A DNA stretch of 53,707 nt from UBA4644 sp964541085. GTDB lineage: Bacteria > Bacillota > Clostridia > Oscillospirales > Butyricicoccaceae. The stretch lies in assembly GCA_964541085.1 (NCBI GenBank), contig CAZIPA010000011.1, positions 1-53,707 of the forward strand, given 5' to 3'. The stretch's first letter is position 1, and every line of letters begins with the position of its first letter. Shown piece after piece: positions 29,872-39,149 of this stretch. A program made the translations under genes and the position numbers. Under the pieces are notes generated by a model. The model was not told the origin of the DNA. It searched no databases and was given only the letters and a program-made list of their open reading frames with translations.

Positions 29872-30473
29872 ACCGCGCTTTCCCTTCCCAGCCGGCGGGC
29901 CCGCTGCTGCTTGGAATCCTTACACACCGTCAGACCGTGCTTCCGGCGATATTCCTCCGCCAGCGTCTCCAGCGCCTGTTCCTCGCCGGAGGCCAGCTCC
30001 AGCTCCGCCTCGGTAAAGGGTTCCCGCAGCTGTTCCCGCCACAGGGTTCCCTGATCCCAGGACAGGGCAAAGGTGGTTTCTCCCCGCCGCCGCAGCTGTA
30101 CCTGCCGGACAAATTCCGCACCGCAGGTGGGGAAAAAGCTTCCATCCTCCAGCACCTGTGCCGCAGCCGCAGGCATTTCCGGATGCTTTGCCAGCACAAG
30201 CGCCCCCTGCTGAATATCCGCCGCCTCCGTTTCCAGCTCCAGCCGGGCCAGCCGGGACACCCGGGCCTTGAAGGTGCAGATGCTCTTTTCATTTTCCTGC
30301 CGCAGCCGCAGCGTCCAGCCGTTGCCGGACAGACGGTGCAGGGTATCGTCATAATAAACCGTCCGCATTTGCAGGCAGGTACACTCCCCCGCCGGAGCGG
30401 ACAGCGCATCATCGGCAAACAGGGCCTGTGCCTGTGCGCTGCTCACCGGACTGTATTTCACTTCGATTTCCAT
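29868..30473 (-). CDS. CYTH domain protein (triphosphate tunnel metalloenzyme family)
   Basis: A 201-residue protein. The N-terminal EIEVKY (residues 2-7) is the ExExK signature of CYTH enzymes, followed by the alternating charged strands of the tunnel: RTVYYDDT, WTLRLRQENEK, CTFKARVSR, RRGETTFALSWDQG, EAELELASGE. Family members hydrolyse inorganic triphosphate, thiamine triphosphate or make cAMP; which applies is not evident. I use the ATG at 30471-30473, preceded by GGGAGG; the seven codons upstream add nothing. Confidence 0.88.
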   Translation of the reverse strand: MEIEVKYSPVSSAQAQALFADDALSAPAGECTCLQMRTVYYDDTLHRLSGNGWTLRLRQENEKSICTFKARVSRLARLELETEAADIQQGALVLAKHPEMPAAAAQVLEDGSFFPTCGAEFVRQVQLRRRGETTFALSWDQGTLWREQLREPFTEAELELASGEEQALETLAEEYRRKHGLTVCKDSKQQRARRLGRESAV

Positions 30474-30623
30474 CGCAGATTCCTCCCGAAACACAAAGCT
30501 TGCAGCCCTATCCTATCACAGTTTTTTCCTTTTGGCAACCGCGCCGCCCGGTCTCCGGGGGCAGGTTTTCCCCGGGAGACACAAATTTTAGAATAACTTT
30601 AGAATTCTTTTGTATTTTTGTCT

Positions 30624-30651
30624 TTGCATTCCTCTTTTCCCCGTGTATAAT
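30624..30651 (+). promoter_or_regulatory. sigma-A promoter of the zapA-mre operon
   Basis: TTGCAT (30624-30629), 16 bases, TATAAT (30646-30651), about 50 bases before the zapA ATG. Confidence 0.7.
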
Positions 30652-30704
30652 AAGGTTATCGCGGGTTTCCGCCGCTGGAATGACAGATAAGGGGGATTTT
30701 GGTT

Positions 30705-31013
30705 ATGCTGAACCGTGTTGTTGTGAACATTGATGATTTTGACTATACCGTCGTCTCGGAGGATTCCGAGGACTATATCCGCAAAAACGCCGTGCTGGTG
30801 GATCAGACCATCCGGGAGATCAAGGCTTCCACGCCCTTCTCCGCCATGACTGCCGCCGTGCTGGCCGCCATGAATCTTTCGGATAAATATTACAGGGCTC
30901 AGGATGCCGCCGACGGTCTGCGGGTACAGATTCGGGATTATGCCGCCGAATGTGCCCGGCTCCGGTCGGAGGTGGCCCGTCTTTCCAAAGAGCTGAAGGA
31001 CGCAAAGCGTTGA
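30705..31013 (+). CDS. zapA: cell division protein ZapA
   Basis: A 102-residue ZapA-like protein: N-terminal RVVVNIDDFDYTVVSEDSEDYI matches the ZapA globular domain, and the C-terminal half (from about residue 60) is a coiled coil ending LSKELKDAKR. ZapA binds and bundles FtsZ at the division ring. I take the ATG at 30705, with AGGGGG before it, rather than the TTG two codons earlier. First gene of a rightward cluster of envelope and growth genes. Confidence 0.88.
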   Translation: MLNRVVVNIDDFDYTVVSEDSEDYIRKNAVLVDQTIREIKASTPFSAMTAAVLAAMNLSDKYYRAQDAADGLRVQIRDYAAECARLRSEVARLSKELKDAKR

Positions 31014-31026
31014 CGGAGGCGCAGCC

Positions 31027-33108
31027 ATGGCTATGGAACTGATGAGTCCCGCCGGTTCGCTGGAGGGCGTAATTGCTGCCGTCCGTGGCGGTGCGGATGC
31101 CGTATATTTCGGCACGGGTGATTTCAACGCCCGGCGCAATGCCAAGAATCTCTCGGGAGACGATCTGGCAGAGGCGCTGCGCTATTGCCGTCTGCGGGGG
31201 GTAAAAACCTATATCACCATGAATACGCTGGTGACGGATCGGGAGCTTGTCCGGGCGAAGGAGCTGATTCTGGAGCTGAATCAGCTGGGTGCGGACGCAC
31301 TGATCGTGCAGGATCTGGGCATGGCCCGGATGATCCGTTCGCTGGCGCCGGAGCTGCCCATTCACGCTTCCACGCAGATGACCGTGCACAACATCGGCGG
31401 TGTGCTTCAGGCGGCCCGTCTGGGCTTTTCCCGTGTGGTGCTGTCCCGGGAGCTGCCGCTGGAGGAGATCGCCTTCATCTGCAAAAACAGCCCGGTGGAG
31501 ATCGAGGTCTTTGTCCACGGAGCGCTGTGTATGTGCTATTCCGGCCAGTGCTATCTTTCCGCCGCCATCGGCGGACGCTCGGGCAACCGGGGACTTTGCG
31601 CCCAGCCCTGCCGTATGAGCTACGGTCTGGGCGGCGGCAAGCCGGAGCATCCGCTGAGCCTGAAGGACCTTTCTCTGGCAGAGCATCTGTCTCAGCTGGA
31701 GCAGGCCGGTGTGCATACTTTGAAAATCGAGGGCCGTATGAAGCGGCCGGAATATACCGCGCTGGTGACCCGCATCTATAAAAATGCCCTGACCCAGCGC
31801 CGTGCCCCTACCCGGGAGGAGCTGGAGCAGCTTCAGGCGGTCTTTTCCCGGGAGGGCTTTACCGACGGCTATTTTGCCGGGCACAAGGGGCCGGAGATGT
31901 TCGGCACCCGGCAGGAGGACAATGGCCGGGAGGCCCGGGAGCTGTATAAGCAGGCTCAGGCCATCTATCAGACCGAGCCGGAGCCGCCGACCGTTCCGGT
32001 GAAGCTTTCCTTTTCTGCCCGGGCGGAGACGCCCATGACCCTGCTGGCCGATGACGGTGCGGGACACCGGCATGAAGCGGCGGGACTCCCGGCGGAGCCT
32101 GCCCTGCGCCGTGCCACCACCGAGGACGAAGTGCGCTCGGCCCTGAGCAAAACCGGCGGCACGGTCTTTTATCCGGAGCAGATGGAGGTGGAGCTGGAGG
32201 ACGGTCTGCGGGCCTCTGCCGCCGCCATCAACGCCATGCGCCGCCAGTGTCTGGAAAGTCTGGCATTGCAGCGGAAAATGCCGCCCCAGCGGCGAACCGG
32301 CGAATGGCAGCCGGGTGTCCAGCGGCTTTCGCCCACGGAAGCACCGGGCTGGATTTTTTCCTTCCTGTCGGTGGATCAGCTGAGCTCGCCCATTCTCCAC
32401 GCCGGGCCGGATATGATCTGGCTTCCCCTGCGGGAGATGGCGGACAATCTGCCCCTGATCCGTGCCCTCACCCAGCAGGGACTGCGCTTTGCCGCCGTGC
32501 CCGACCGGATCATCTTTGACGGGCAGTGGGCCGAAACCCTCCGTCTGCTGCGGCAGGTGCAGCAGGCCGGTGTCAGCGATCTGGTCTGCGGCAATCTGGG
32601 TCAGCTGCCCATCGTCCATCGGCTGGGCATGAAGCTGCACGGCGATTTTGGCCTGAATGTAATGAACTCACAGACGGTGCGGGAGCTTTCCCGGCTGGGA
32701 CTTGCCTCCTGTACCCTTTCCTTTGAAATGAATCTGGCCCAGATTCGGGACATGAATCCCGGCATGGACTGCCAGCTGATGGCCTATGGCCGTCTGCCGC
32801 TGATGGTGACGGAAAATGCCATTCTGCCCCCGGACTATACCGGAAAGCCCACACTCACCGACAAAACCGGCCGCAGCTTTCCCATCGTGCCGGAGGCTCA
32901 CGGCAGAGCCACTCTGTACAATGCGGAGACGCTCTGGCTGGCGGACAAGGGGGAAGAGCTTTCCCGGCTGGGTCTGCGGTGGCTGCGTCTCAGCTTTACC
33001 ACGGAAAAGCCCCGGGAGATTGAGGCGGTGCTGCGGGCCTATCAGTCCGGCGAAGGCACGATGCCCGGACGCACCACACGGGGCCTCTATTATCGGGGCG
33101 TACAGTAA
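31027..33108 (+). CDS. U32 family peptidase / RNA hydroxylase-like protein
   Basis: A 693-residue protein. Residues about 5-280 are the U32 domain, with ELMSPAGSLEG, GADAVYFG, IHASTQMTVHN, FVHGALCMCYSGQCYLS and GNRGLCAQPCR; these conserved cysteines are Fe-S cluster ligands in RlhA and TrhP relatives that hydroxylate rRNA or tRNA. A DUF3656-type middle region and a second TIM-barrel-like half follow, as in the long RlhA-type form. Despite its name, an RNA modification role (23S rRNA or tRNA hydroxylation) is more likely than peptidase activity. Starts 13 bases after zapA, which it follows in many Clostridia. Confidence 0.9.
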   Translation: MAMELMSPAGSLEGVIAAVRGGADAVYFGTGDFNARRNAKNLSGDDLAEALRYCRLRGVKTYITMNTLVTDRELVRAKELILELNQLGADALIVQDLGMARMIRSLAPELPIHASTQMTVHNIGGVLQAARLGFSRVVLSRELPLEEIAFICKNSPVEIEVFVHGALCMCYSGQCYLSAAIGGRSGNRGLCAQPCRMSYGLGGGKPEHPLSLKDLSLAEHLSQLEQAGVHTLKIEGRMKRPEYTALVTRIYKNALTQRRAPTREELEQLQAVFSREGFTDGYFAGHKGPEMFGTRQEDNGREARELYKQAQAIYQTEPEPPTVPVKLSFSARAETPMTLLADDGAGHRHEAAGLPAEPALRRATTEDEVRSALSKTGGTVFYPEQMEVELEDGLRASAAAINAMRRQCLESLALQRKMPPQRRTGEWQPGVQRLSPTEAPGWIFSFLSVDQLSSPILHAGPDMIWLPLREMADNLPLIRALTQQGLRFAAVPDRIIFDGQWAETLRLLRQVQQAGVSDLVCGNLGQLPIVHRLGMKLHGDFGLNVMNSQTVRELSRLGLASCTLSFEMNLAQIRDMNPGMDCQLMAYGRLPLMVTENAILPPDYTGKPTLTDKTGRSFPIVPEAHGRATLYNAETLWLADKGEELSRLGLRWLRLSFTTEKPREIEAVLRAYQSGEGTMPGRTTRGLYYRGVQ

Positions 33109-33123
33109 CAGGAGGTATCCATC

Positions 33124-33582
33124 ATGGAACAGCTGATTCTTCCCATCTGCCCACTGGAGCGCTGCGGCAGAAAGCCTGCTCTTCCCGCCCGACAGACCGA
33201 GGGTGCGGCCGGGGCGGATATCTGTGCCTTTTTGCCCGAGGGCGAGGTTCTCATTCCCCCCGGAGGCCGGGCGCTGATCCCCACCGGGCTTACCATGGCG
33301 GTGCCTCAGGGCTACGGCGGCTTTCTGCTGGCCCGTTCCAGCATGGGGGCAAAATACGGCGTGAGCCTTTCCAATGGCGTCGGCCTCATCGACTCCGACT
33401 ATCGGGGCGAAGTGAAGGTGGCGCTGATCAATCATTCTCAGCAGGAATTTTCCGTGCGGGACGGCGACCGCATCGCCCAGCTGGTGCTGCTGCCCGTGCC
33501 CATGCTTTCCCTGCTGCAAACCGATACGCTGGATGAAACTGCCCGGGGACAGGGCGGCTTCGGCAGCACAGGCCGTCGCTGA
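33124..33582 (+). CDS. dut: dUTP diphosphatase
   Basis: A 152-residue trimeric dUTPase that hydrolyses dUTP to dUMP. All five motifs are visible: GAAGADICA, LARSSMG, NGVGLIDSDYRGE, RIAQLVL and the C-terminal arm GGFGSTG. Starts 15 bases after the U32 gene. Confidence 0.95.
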   Translation: MEQLILPICPLERCGRKPALPARQTEGAAGADICAFLPEGEVLIPPGGRALIPTGLTMAVPQGYGGFLLARSSMGAKYGVSLSNGVGLIDSDYRGEVKVALINHSQQEFSVRDGDRIAQLVLLPVPMLSLLQTDTLDETARGQGGFGSTGRR

Positions 33583-33604
33583 TGACGGCAGAAAGGGCAT
33601 TTTT

Positions 33605-34195
33605 ATGCTGATCCTCGCATCCCAATCGCCCCGCCGAAAGGCGCTGCTTTCTCTCATTACCGAAGATTTCATCGTCCGGCCCACCGGCTGTGACGAGACG
33701 CTCTGCTGTGCCGATCCGGTGGAGCATGTGCGTCTGCTGGCCTGCCGGAAGGCGGAGGCTGCTCAAAAGGAGCTTTCTCCCGCCCCGGAGGATGCCATCA
33801 TCGCCGCGGACACCGTTGTATTTCTGGAGGGGGACATTCTGGAAAAGCCTTCTTCCCCGCAGGATGCCGTGGAGATGCTCCGCCGTCTGTCCGGCCGGAA
33901 AAATACCGTCTGCACCGGTGTGGCTGTGGCATGGCAGGGACAGCTGCGCTCCTTTACCTGTCAGACGGAGGTTTTCTTTTACGATCTGACGGAGGAGGAA
34001 ATCGCCGCCTATGTCGCCACCGGAGAACCCATGGACAAGGCGGGTGCCTATGCCATTCAGGGCCGGGGCGCATTGCTGGCCCGGGAGATTCGGGGAGATT
34101 ATTTTAATGTGGTGGGCCTGCCGGTAGCGCCGCTGTATCGGCTGCTGCGGGAGATGGGCGTACCTGTGAAGGAGGGGACACGGCAATGCGGCTGA
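33605..34195 (+). CDS. maf: Maf-family nucleoside triphosphate pyrophosphatase
   Basis: A 196-residue Maf/YhdE-type enzyme that removes non-canonical nucleotides. Motifs: LASQSPRRKALL at the N-terminus, ADTVVFLEGDILEKP, SGRKNTVCTGVAV, and PMDKAGAYAIQG. I use the ATG at 33605 (AAAGGG before it); the frame runs back to 33533 but only inside dut. Its stop overlaps the mreC start by 10 bases. Confidence 0.93.
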   Translation: MLILASQSPRRKALLSLITEDFIVRPTGCDETLCCADPVEHVRLLACRKAEAAQKELSPAPEDAIIAADTVVFLEGDILEKPSSPQDAVEMLRRLSGRKNTVCTGVAVAWQGQLRSFTCQTEVFFYDLTEEEIAAYVATGEPMDKAGAYAIQGRGALLAREIRGDYFNVVGLPVAPLYRLLREMGVPVKEGTRQCG

Positions 34196-35013
34196 TGCGT
34201 TCCCGTCTGTTCTGGTTTACCGCGCTGCTGGTGGCCGTGTGTCTGGCGTTGATGCTCTGGTCCGGTGTGACCGGCAAGCCCTCCTTTTTGTCCAACATCA
34301 CCGGTGCCATTGTCACGCCGCTGCAAAACGGACTGTCCCGGGCGGCAGACTGGTTCGGTGATCTGTTCGGCTATTTTTACCGCTATGATGCGCTGGTGGA
34401 GGAAAATCAGGCCCTGCGGGAGCAGGTGCAGTATTATACCTCGCTGGAAAACCGCTATTATTCCGCCGTGGATCAGAATACCGCTCTGCGGGAGGCGGCG
34501 GGCATCAAACAGCGTCACGCGGATTTTGACATGGAGCTGTGTTCGGTGGTGTCTGTGGCCGGCAGCGGCTTTCAGAGTGCCCTCACCCTCAGCCGGGGCA
34601 CGCTGTCCGGCATTGAAGAGGGCGACCCGGTGATTACCGGCGACGGTCTGGTGGGCTTTGTCTCCGAGGCCGGACTGAATTACTGCACCGTTACCACGGT
34701 CATCAACGCCGACTTTACCGCTGCCGCCGTGGTGTCCCGCACCCGGGAAGTGGTGATAACCCAGGGCAGCTTTGAGCTGGCCGCCGACAACTGTCTGAAA
34801 ATCGCCTATCTGGAAAATGACGCGGACATTCACGAAGGCGACCGGATCGTCACCAGCGGCGGCTCCTATCCCCCCGATCTGATGATCGGTCAGGTGCTGT
34901 CCGTTCAGCCGGAAAGCCACGGCGTGTGCAGCTTTGCCCAGCTGGAGCCTGCGGTTTCTCTGGACGAGCTGAGCACCGTATTTGTCATCAAAGACTTTGA
35001 TGTGGAGAACTGA
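34186..35013 (+). CDS. mreC: rod shape-determining protein MreC
   Basis: A 275-residue protein with one membrane helix near residues 9-27, a coiled coil (about 60-100, DALVEENQALREQVQYY), and the double beta-barrel MreC domain (GDPVITGDGLVGFVSEAG, GDRIVTSGG). It links the elongation PBPs to the cytoplasmic Mre system. GGAGG precedes the ATG. Unusually, mreB, which normally precedes mreC, is not here; maf directly precedes it. Confidence 0.93.
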   Translation: MRLMRSRLFWFTALLVAVCLALMLWSGVTGKPSFLSNITGAIVTPLQNGLSRAADWFGDLFGYFYRYDALVEENQALREQVQYYTSLENRYYSAVDQNTALREAAGIKQRHADFDMELCSVVSVAGSGFQSALTLSRGTLSGIEEGDPVITGDGLVGFVSEAGLNYCTVTTVINADFTAAAVVSRTREVVITQGSFELAADNCLKIAYLENDADIHEGDRIVTSGGSYPPDLMIGQVLSVQPESHGVCSFAQLEPAVSLDELSTVFVIKDFDVEN

Positions 35014-35015
35014 CC

Positions 35016-35540
35016 ATGCTGCAAACCCGAGCTCAACGCTATGCTCTGCTGAAAAACGGCGGCTATGCCCTGCTGCTGCTGGCATTGTTTCTGCTGCAAT
35101 CCTCCCGGGGAACCGCTTTGCGTCTCTGGGGTGCTTCCGCAAACGCCCTGCCCTTTTTCGTGGCGGCGGTGGCGCTGCTGGAGGGGCCCTATGCCGGCGG
35201 CTGCTTCGGCTTTGTCTGCGGCGGTCTGCTGGCGCTGAACGGCACCGGACTGGAGGGACTGACCTCTCTGTACCTGGTTCTGTTTGGCGTGCTGTTCGGC
35301 CTGTTTGGAGAAGAATATCTCCGGCCGGTGATCCCCTCCGCGCTGGCGGGCGGGCTTTTGTGCATGGGAATTCAGGCCGTTTTCCGCTATGTTTTTGTCT
35401 ATCTGCTGGTATATTCCGCAGGGCCCGGCTATGCGCTGCGGCAATTCTGCGGTGAACTGCTGCTGTCCCTGCCCCTGGGGGTGGGGGTCTGGTTTGTGGT
35501 GCGCCTGATCCATCGGCGCTTTACGGAGGAAACCCTATGA
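35016..35540 (+). CDS. mreD: rod shape-determining protein MreD
   Basis: A 174-residue membrane protein with about five helices and little outside them, matching MreD in length and position. It starts 2 bases after mreC and overlaps the start of the PBP2 gene by 4 bases. It works with MreC and PBP2 in lateral wall growth. Confidence 0.85.
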   Translation: MLQTRAQRYALLKNGGYALLLLALFLLQSSRGTALRLWGASANALPFFVAAVALLEGPYAGGCFGFVCGGLLALNGTGLEGLTSLYLVLFGVLFGLFGEEYLRPVIPSALAGGLLCMGIQAVFRYVFVYLLVYSAGPGYALRQFCGELLLSLPLGVGVWFVVRLIHRRFTEETL

Positions 35541-37600
35541 ATATCCGTACCCGCCGCATTGCGGCACTTTGCCTTCTGCTGATGCTGCTGCTGTCGGTGA
35601 TCGCCTATCGGCTGATCCAGCTCCAGCTGGTGGAGGGCGGCACGACCTCGGAGCAGGTCAATGCCAACATCATCCGAAAATATACCGAGCCTGCCTCCCG
35701 GGGAGAGCTTCTGGACGCAGACGGCAATGTGCTGGCCGGAAACGCCCTGGGCTTTTCCGTGCAGGCGGACTATTATAACTGGGACAAGGCGCAGCAGAAT
35801 CAGGTGCTGGAACTTCTCTGGCGGCTGCTCAGTGCGGCGGAAATTCCCTGCAACGATACCCTGCCCCTGACCACCGACTGGCCCACGCTGTATACCTACG
35901 CTTCTCTGGAAAGCGGCGCAGGGAAAAAGCTGGCTGCCTTTATGGAAGCCCGGGAATGGGGCACGCCGGAGACGGTCAGCCCGGGACGGCTGCTGAATCT
36001 GCTGTGCGATTATTACGGCATTGATGCCAATCTTCCCCTGACGGAACGCCGCCAGCTGATCGGTCTGCGGTATTATCTGGACGACTGTCAGTTTTCCGCC
36101 TACAATACCCCCATCACGCTGGCCTCGGATGTGGAGATTTCCGTGGTGGCGGCGCTGGCGGAATATGCGGGCGAGCTGCCCGGCGTAGAAGTGCAGGTGG
36201 TGGACAGCCGGAAATATCCTACCCAGCTGGCTTCTCATGTGCTGGGGCGCATCGGCTCCATCGACCGGGACGAATATGAGGAATTGAAGGAATCCGGCTA
36301 CGGTCTCAACGATATGCTGGGCAAAAACGGCATGGAAAAGGCGCTGGAAAGCTATCTCCGGGGCGAAGACGGCCTGCGGGCCGTGGAGGTGGAGCGGCAG
36401 TCGGGCAAGGTTGTCACGGAATATATGGTGGAGGAAACCCAGCCGGGCAACGACTGCTATCTGACCATCCGCATGGATTTGCAGCAGCGGGCGGAGGAAG
36501 CGCTGGCGGAGACGCTGGCCTCCATCAAGGCCAAAGGCGAAGCCTCCCAGAGCAAGGAGGGTGCTGATGTGGAGGGCGGCGCCGCCGTGGTGGTGGATGT
36601 AAACACCGGAGAGGTGCTGGCTATGGCCAGCTGGCCCACCTACAGTCTTGCGACCTTTCAGGCGGACTATTCCCAGAATGCCCTGGATCCCCTGCGGCCC
36701 TTCTGGAACCGCGCCTGTCAGGGCACCTATTCTCCCGGCTCTACCTTTAAGATGTGTACCGCGCTGGCCTCTCTGGAGGAAGGGCTCATCACCCCCCGCA
36801 CCAAAATCACCGACAAGGGCCGCTATGAACGCTACAGCGAATATCAGCCCCGCTGCTGGATCTTCCGGCAGCATGGCCGCACCCACGGCAGCATCAATGT
36901 CAGTGAAGCGCTGAAATATTCCTGCAACTATTTCTTTTATGAAATGGGCTATCAGCTGGGCATTGAGCGGCTGGACAGCTACGCCTCTCAGCTGGGTCTG
37001 GGGCAGCCCACCGGCATTGAGATCGAGGAAAACACCGGCATTCTGGCAGGCCCGGAGGAACGGGAAGAGCGGGGCGGACCCGCCTGGTATCCTGCCGACG
37101 AGCTGATGGCAGCCATCGGACAGGGCGATCATCTGTTTTCCCCTTTGCAGCTGGCCAATTATGTGGCTACGCTGGTAAACGGCGGCACCCGCTATCAGCC
37201 CCATCTGCTGAAAAAGGTCACGGATTATACCAACACGGAAACGCTGCTGGAGGTGGAGCCCACCGTGCTGAACACCGTCAGCATCTCGGAAAGCTCGCTG
37301 GAGGCCATCAAGCTGGGCATGAAGGGCGTGGTAACAGAGGACGGTACTGCCAGCTCCTATTTCCGCAATTTCCCCATCAGCGTGGGCGGCAAGACCGGCT
37401 CGGCGCAGATGGTCAATCACAGCGCCACCGGCGTGTTTGTATCCTTCGCTCCCTATGACGATCCGGAGATTGCCGTGTGCGTGGTAGGCGAATATGCCTC
37501 CTCCGGCGGCAGTCTGGCCCCGGTGGCCATCGCCATTTATGATGAATATTTCCATCTGGGGCTGAACGCCGAGGAAGATACCGTCTCTGCTGACCGCTGA
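35537..37600 (+). CDS. mrdA: penicillin-binding protein 2 (elongation transpeptidase)
   Basis: A 687-residue class B PBP. One N-terminal membrane helix (about 10-28), a PBP dimer/pedestal domain (about 50-300), then the transpeptidase: SPGSTFK with active serine S402 and K405, YSCN (SxN), and GGKTGSAQ (KTG) near residue 617. It cross-links peptidoglycan during elongation and is the target of beta-lactams. Last gene of the mre block; RodA is not adjacent. Confidence 0.95.
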   Translation: MNIRTRRIAALCLLLMLLLSVIAYRLIQLQLVEGGTTSEQVNANIIRKYTEPASRGELLDADGNVLAGNALGFSVQADYYNWDKAQQNQVLELLWRLLSAAEIPCNDTLPLTTDWPTLYTYASLESGAGKKLAAFMEAREWGTPETVSPGRLLNLLCDYYGIDANLPLTERRQLIGLRYYLDDCQFSAYNTPITLASDVEISVVAALAEYAGELPGVEVQVVDSRKYPTQLASHVLGRIGSIDRDEYEELKESGYGLNDMLGKNGMEKALESYLRGEDGLRAVEVERQSGKVVTEYMVEETQPGNDCYLTIRMDLQQRAEEALAETLASIKAKGEASQSKEGADVEGGAAVVVDVNTGEVLAMASWPTYSLATFQADYSQNALDPLRPFWNRACQGTYSPGSTFKMCTALASLEEGLITPRTKITDKGRYERYSEYQPRCWIFRQHGRTHGSINVSEALKYSCNYFFYEMGYQLGIERLDSYASQLGLGQPTGIEIEENTGILAGPEEREERGGPAWYPADELMAAIGQGDHLFSPLQLANYVATLVNGGTRYQPHLLKKVTDYTNTETLLEVEPTVLNTVSISESSLEAIKLGMKGVVTEDGTASSYFRNFPISVGGKTGSAQMVNHSATGVFVSFAPYDDPEIAVCVVGEYASSGGSLAPVAIAIYDEYFHLGLNAEEDTVSADR

Positions 37601-37803
37601 AATCCCTTTTTTCCCCACAAAATCTTCGATTTTGCGGGGTCCCCTTCAGATCAAACCGCCTCAGTCGGCGCATGGCTGCGCCTCCCTGCGGCATTTCGCC
37701 GCCACTGGGCGGCGGGGCTTGCTTCGCAAGCAGAAAAAATCCGCCTGCTACTGTGATCTGCGCACAGGGTTCTTCGCTTTTTGAAAAATTCTGCGTTTTG
37801 CTC
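37601..37803. other. non-coding region rich in hairpins
   Basis: Contains an 11-12-bp stem with TTCG loop (37614-37640), then GGCGGCGAAATGCCGC-like and GCTTGC/GCAAGC hairpins up to about 37735. The first probably acts as the terminator of the mre operon on the + strand although its T-run is on the other side. No gene is visible. Confidence 0.5.
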
Positions 37804-37832
37804 TTGAGATTTTGCGGGAAAACCTTTATACT
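37804..37832 (+). promoter_or_regulatory. sigma-A promoter of the minD-like gene
   Basis: TTGAGA (37804-37809), 17 bases, TATACT (37827-37832), about 70 bases before the ATG. Confidence 0.65.
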
Positions 37833-37900
37833 ATATACTTGGAATCATTGGTGCTCTGTATGGGCAGCGACAACTATTCTTCAGCGAAAGGACGGGCGCT

Positions 37901-38665
37901 ATGGGCTGTGTCATTGCAGTGGCCTCCGGCAAGGGAGGAACGGGAAAGACCTCCTTCTGCGCCAATGTGGCGGTTTCCCTGTGCGCGCTGGGAGAAAAGG
38001 TGCTGCTCATCGACGCGGATTCCGGTCTGCGCAGTCTGGATCTGGTGCTGGGCATGAGCGACAGTCTGCTGTTTTCCTACGGGGATGTGATTCAGGGCAG
38101 CGCCGGTCTGAAGGAGGCTGCCGTTCCCCATCCGGTGGTAAAAAGTCTGCGGGTGCTTACTGCGCCGGGCCAGCCCGGTGTAGGCGAAATCTATGCTCCC
38201 AGAGACATTGCCGCCCTGCTGCAGCGGGCCCGGGCCCATTTTACCTTTACGCTGGTGGACTGTGCCGCCGGGCTGGGCTCGGATGTGCTGTCCTTCGCGG
38301 CGGCAGCGGATCGGGCCGTGATCGTTTCCACCTCAGATTATACCGCACTGCGGGGGGCCCAGAGCACGGCCAGCGTTTTTGCCCGCATCGGTCAGCAAAA
38401 CTGCGCCATTGTGGTCAACCGGCTCCGGCCGGGGATGATTCAGGCGGGCTCGGCTGCCAATGTGGATCGGGCCATGGATGCCTCCGGACTTTCCCTGCTG
38501 GGTGTGGTGCCGGAGGATGAAAGCGTCATTGCCTGCGGCAACCGGGGCAGCATTCTGGCTCTGGAGGACTACGGTCAGGCGGCGCAGGCGTATATGAACA
38601 TCGCAAAACGGCTCATTGGCCGGAGGATCCGTCTGCTGGATCAGATTCCCGGAAAATGGAGCTGA
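37901..38665 (+). CDS. minD: MinD/ParA-family ATPase
   Basis: A 254-residue P-loop ATPase with the deviant Walker A SGKGGTGKTS (about 9-18), IDADSGLRSLDLVLG (switch I type, as in MinD) and LVDCAAGLGSD (switch II). The C-terminus is basic (RLIGRRIRLLDQIPGKWS) and could be the membrane-targeting helix of MinD, but is shorter in hydrophobic residues than usual. Neither minC nor minE is next to it, although these normally flank it after mreCD-PBP2, so division-site placement here may use a different partner set. FleN-like or other ParA function remains possible. Confidence 0.8.
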   Translation: MGCVIAVASGKGGTGKTSFCANVAVSLCALGEKVLLIDADSGLRSLDLVLGMSDSLLFSYGDVIQGSAGLKEAAVPHPVVKSLRVLTAPGQPGVGEIYAPRDIAALLQRARAHFTFTLVDCAAGLGSDVLSFAAAADRAVIVSTSDYTALRGAQSTASVFARIGQQNCAIVVNRLRPGMIQAGSAANVDRAMDASGLSLLGVVPEDESVIACGNRGSILALEDYGQAAQAYMNIAKRLIGRRIRLLDQIPGKWS

Positions 38666-38726
38666 AAATAAAGGATCAGGAAGAACAGGGCCCCATCGGG
38701 CCCGGGGACACAGATAAGGAGGAACC

Positions 38727-39134
38727 ATGAATATTGCACTCATCGCGCAAAACCGGAAAAAAGAACTGATGGTGCAGTTCTGCATTGCCTATTGCGGTCT
38801 TCTGGCAAGGCACAATCTCTGCGCCACCGCAACCACAGGCAAGATGATTAAGGACGCAACCGGTCTGCGGATCGACTGCCTGCTGCCCGGCTCCACCGGC
38901 GGCGAACAGCAGATCGCGGCACGGGTCTCCTACAATGAGATTGATCTGGTGCTCTTCTTCCGGGATCCCATGGAAAAGTATCAGAACGACGCACAGATCA
39001 ACGATCTGCTGCGCTCCTGTGACCAGAACTGCATTCCCGTGGCCACCAATGTGGCGACGGCGGAGGTGCTGATTCAGGGTTTGTCCCGGGGCGATATGTC
39101 CTGGCGGGAGATCAATCCCTACGCCTCCTTTTAA
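38727..39134 (+). CDS. methylglyoxal synthase-like protein with altered active site
   Basis: A 135-residue protein that aligns over its whole length with MgsA (IALIA..., ATTGKMIKDATGL, GSTGGEQQIAARV, LVLFFRDPMEKYQND, IPVATNVATAEVLIQ, RGDMSWRE). Compared from memory with E. coli and Bacillus MgsA, several residues differ: AHD reads AQN, the essential Asp of GGDQ is Glu60, and the His of PHEPD is Asn87; only the Asp of FFRDP (D80) is kept. It may be inactive, have changed chemistry, or be a domain used for another ligand. It follows the MinD-like gene, a normal place for mgsA. Confidence 0.75.
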   Translation: MNIALIAQNRKKELMVQFCIAYCGLLARHNLCATATTGKMIKDATGLRIDCLLPGSTGGEQQIAARVSYNEIDLVLFFRDPMEKYQNDAQINDLLRSCDQNCIPVATNVATAEVLIQGLSRGDMSWREINPYASF

Positions 39135-39149
39135 CAGGTCACAGCAGCT

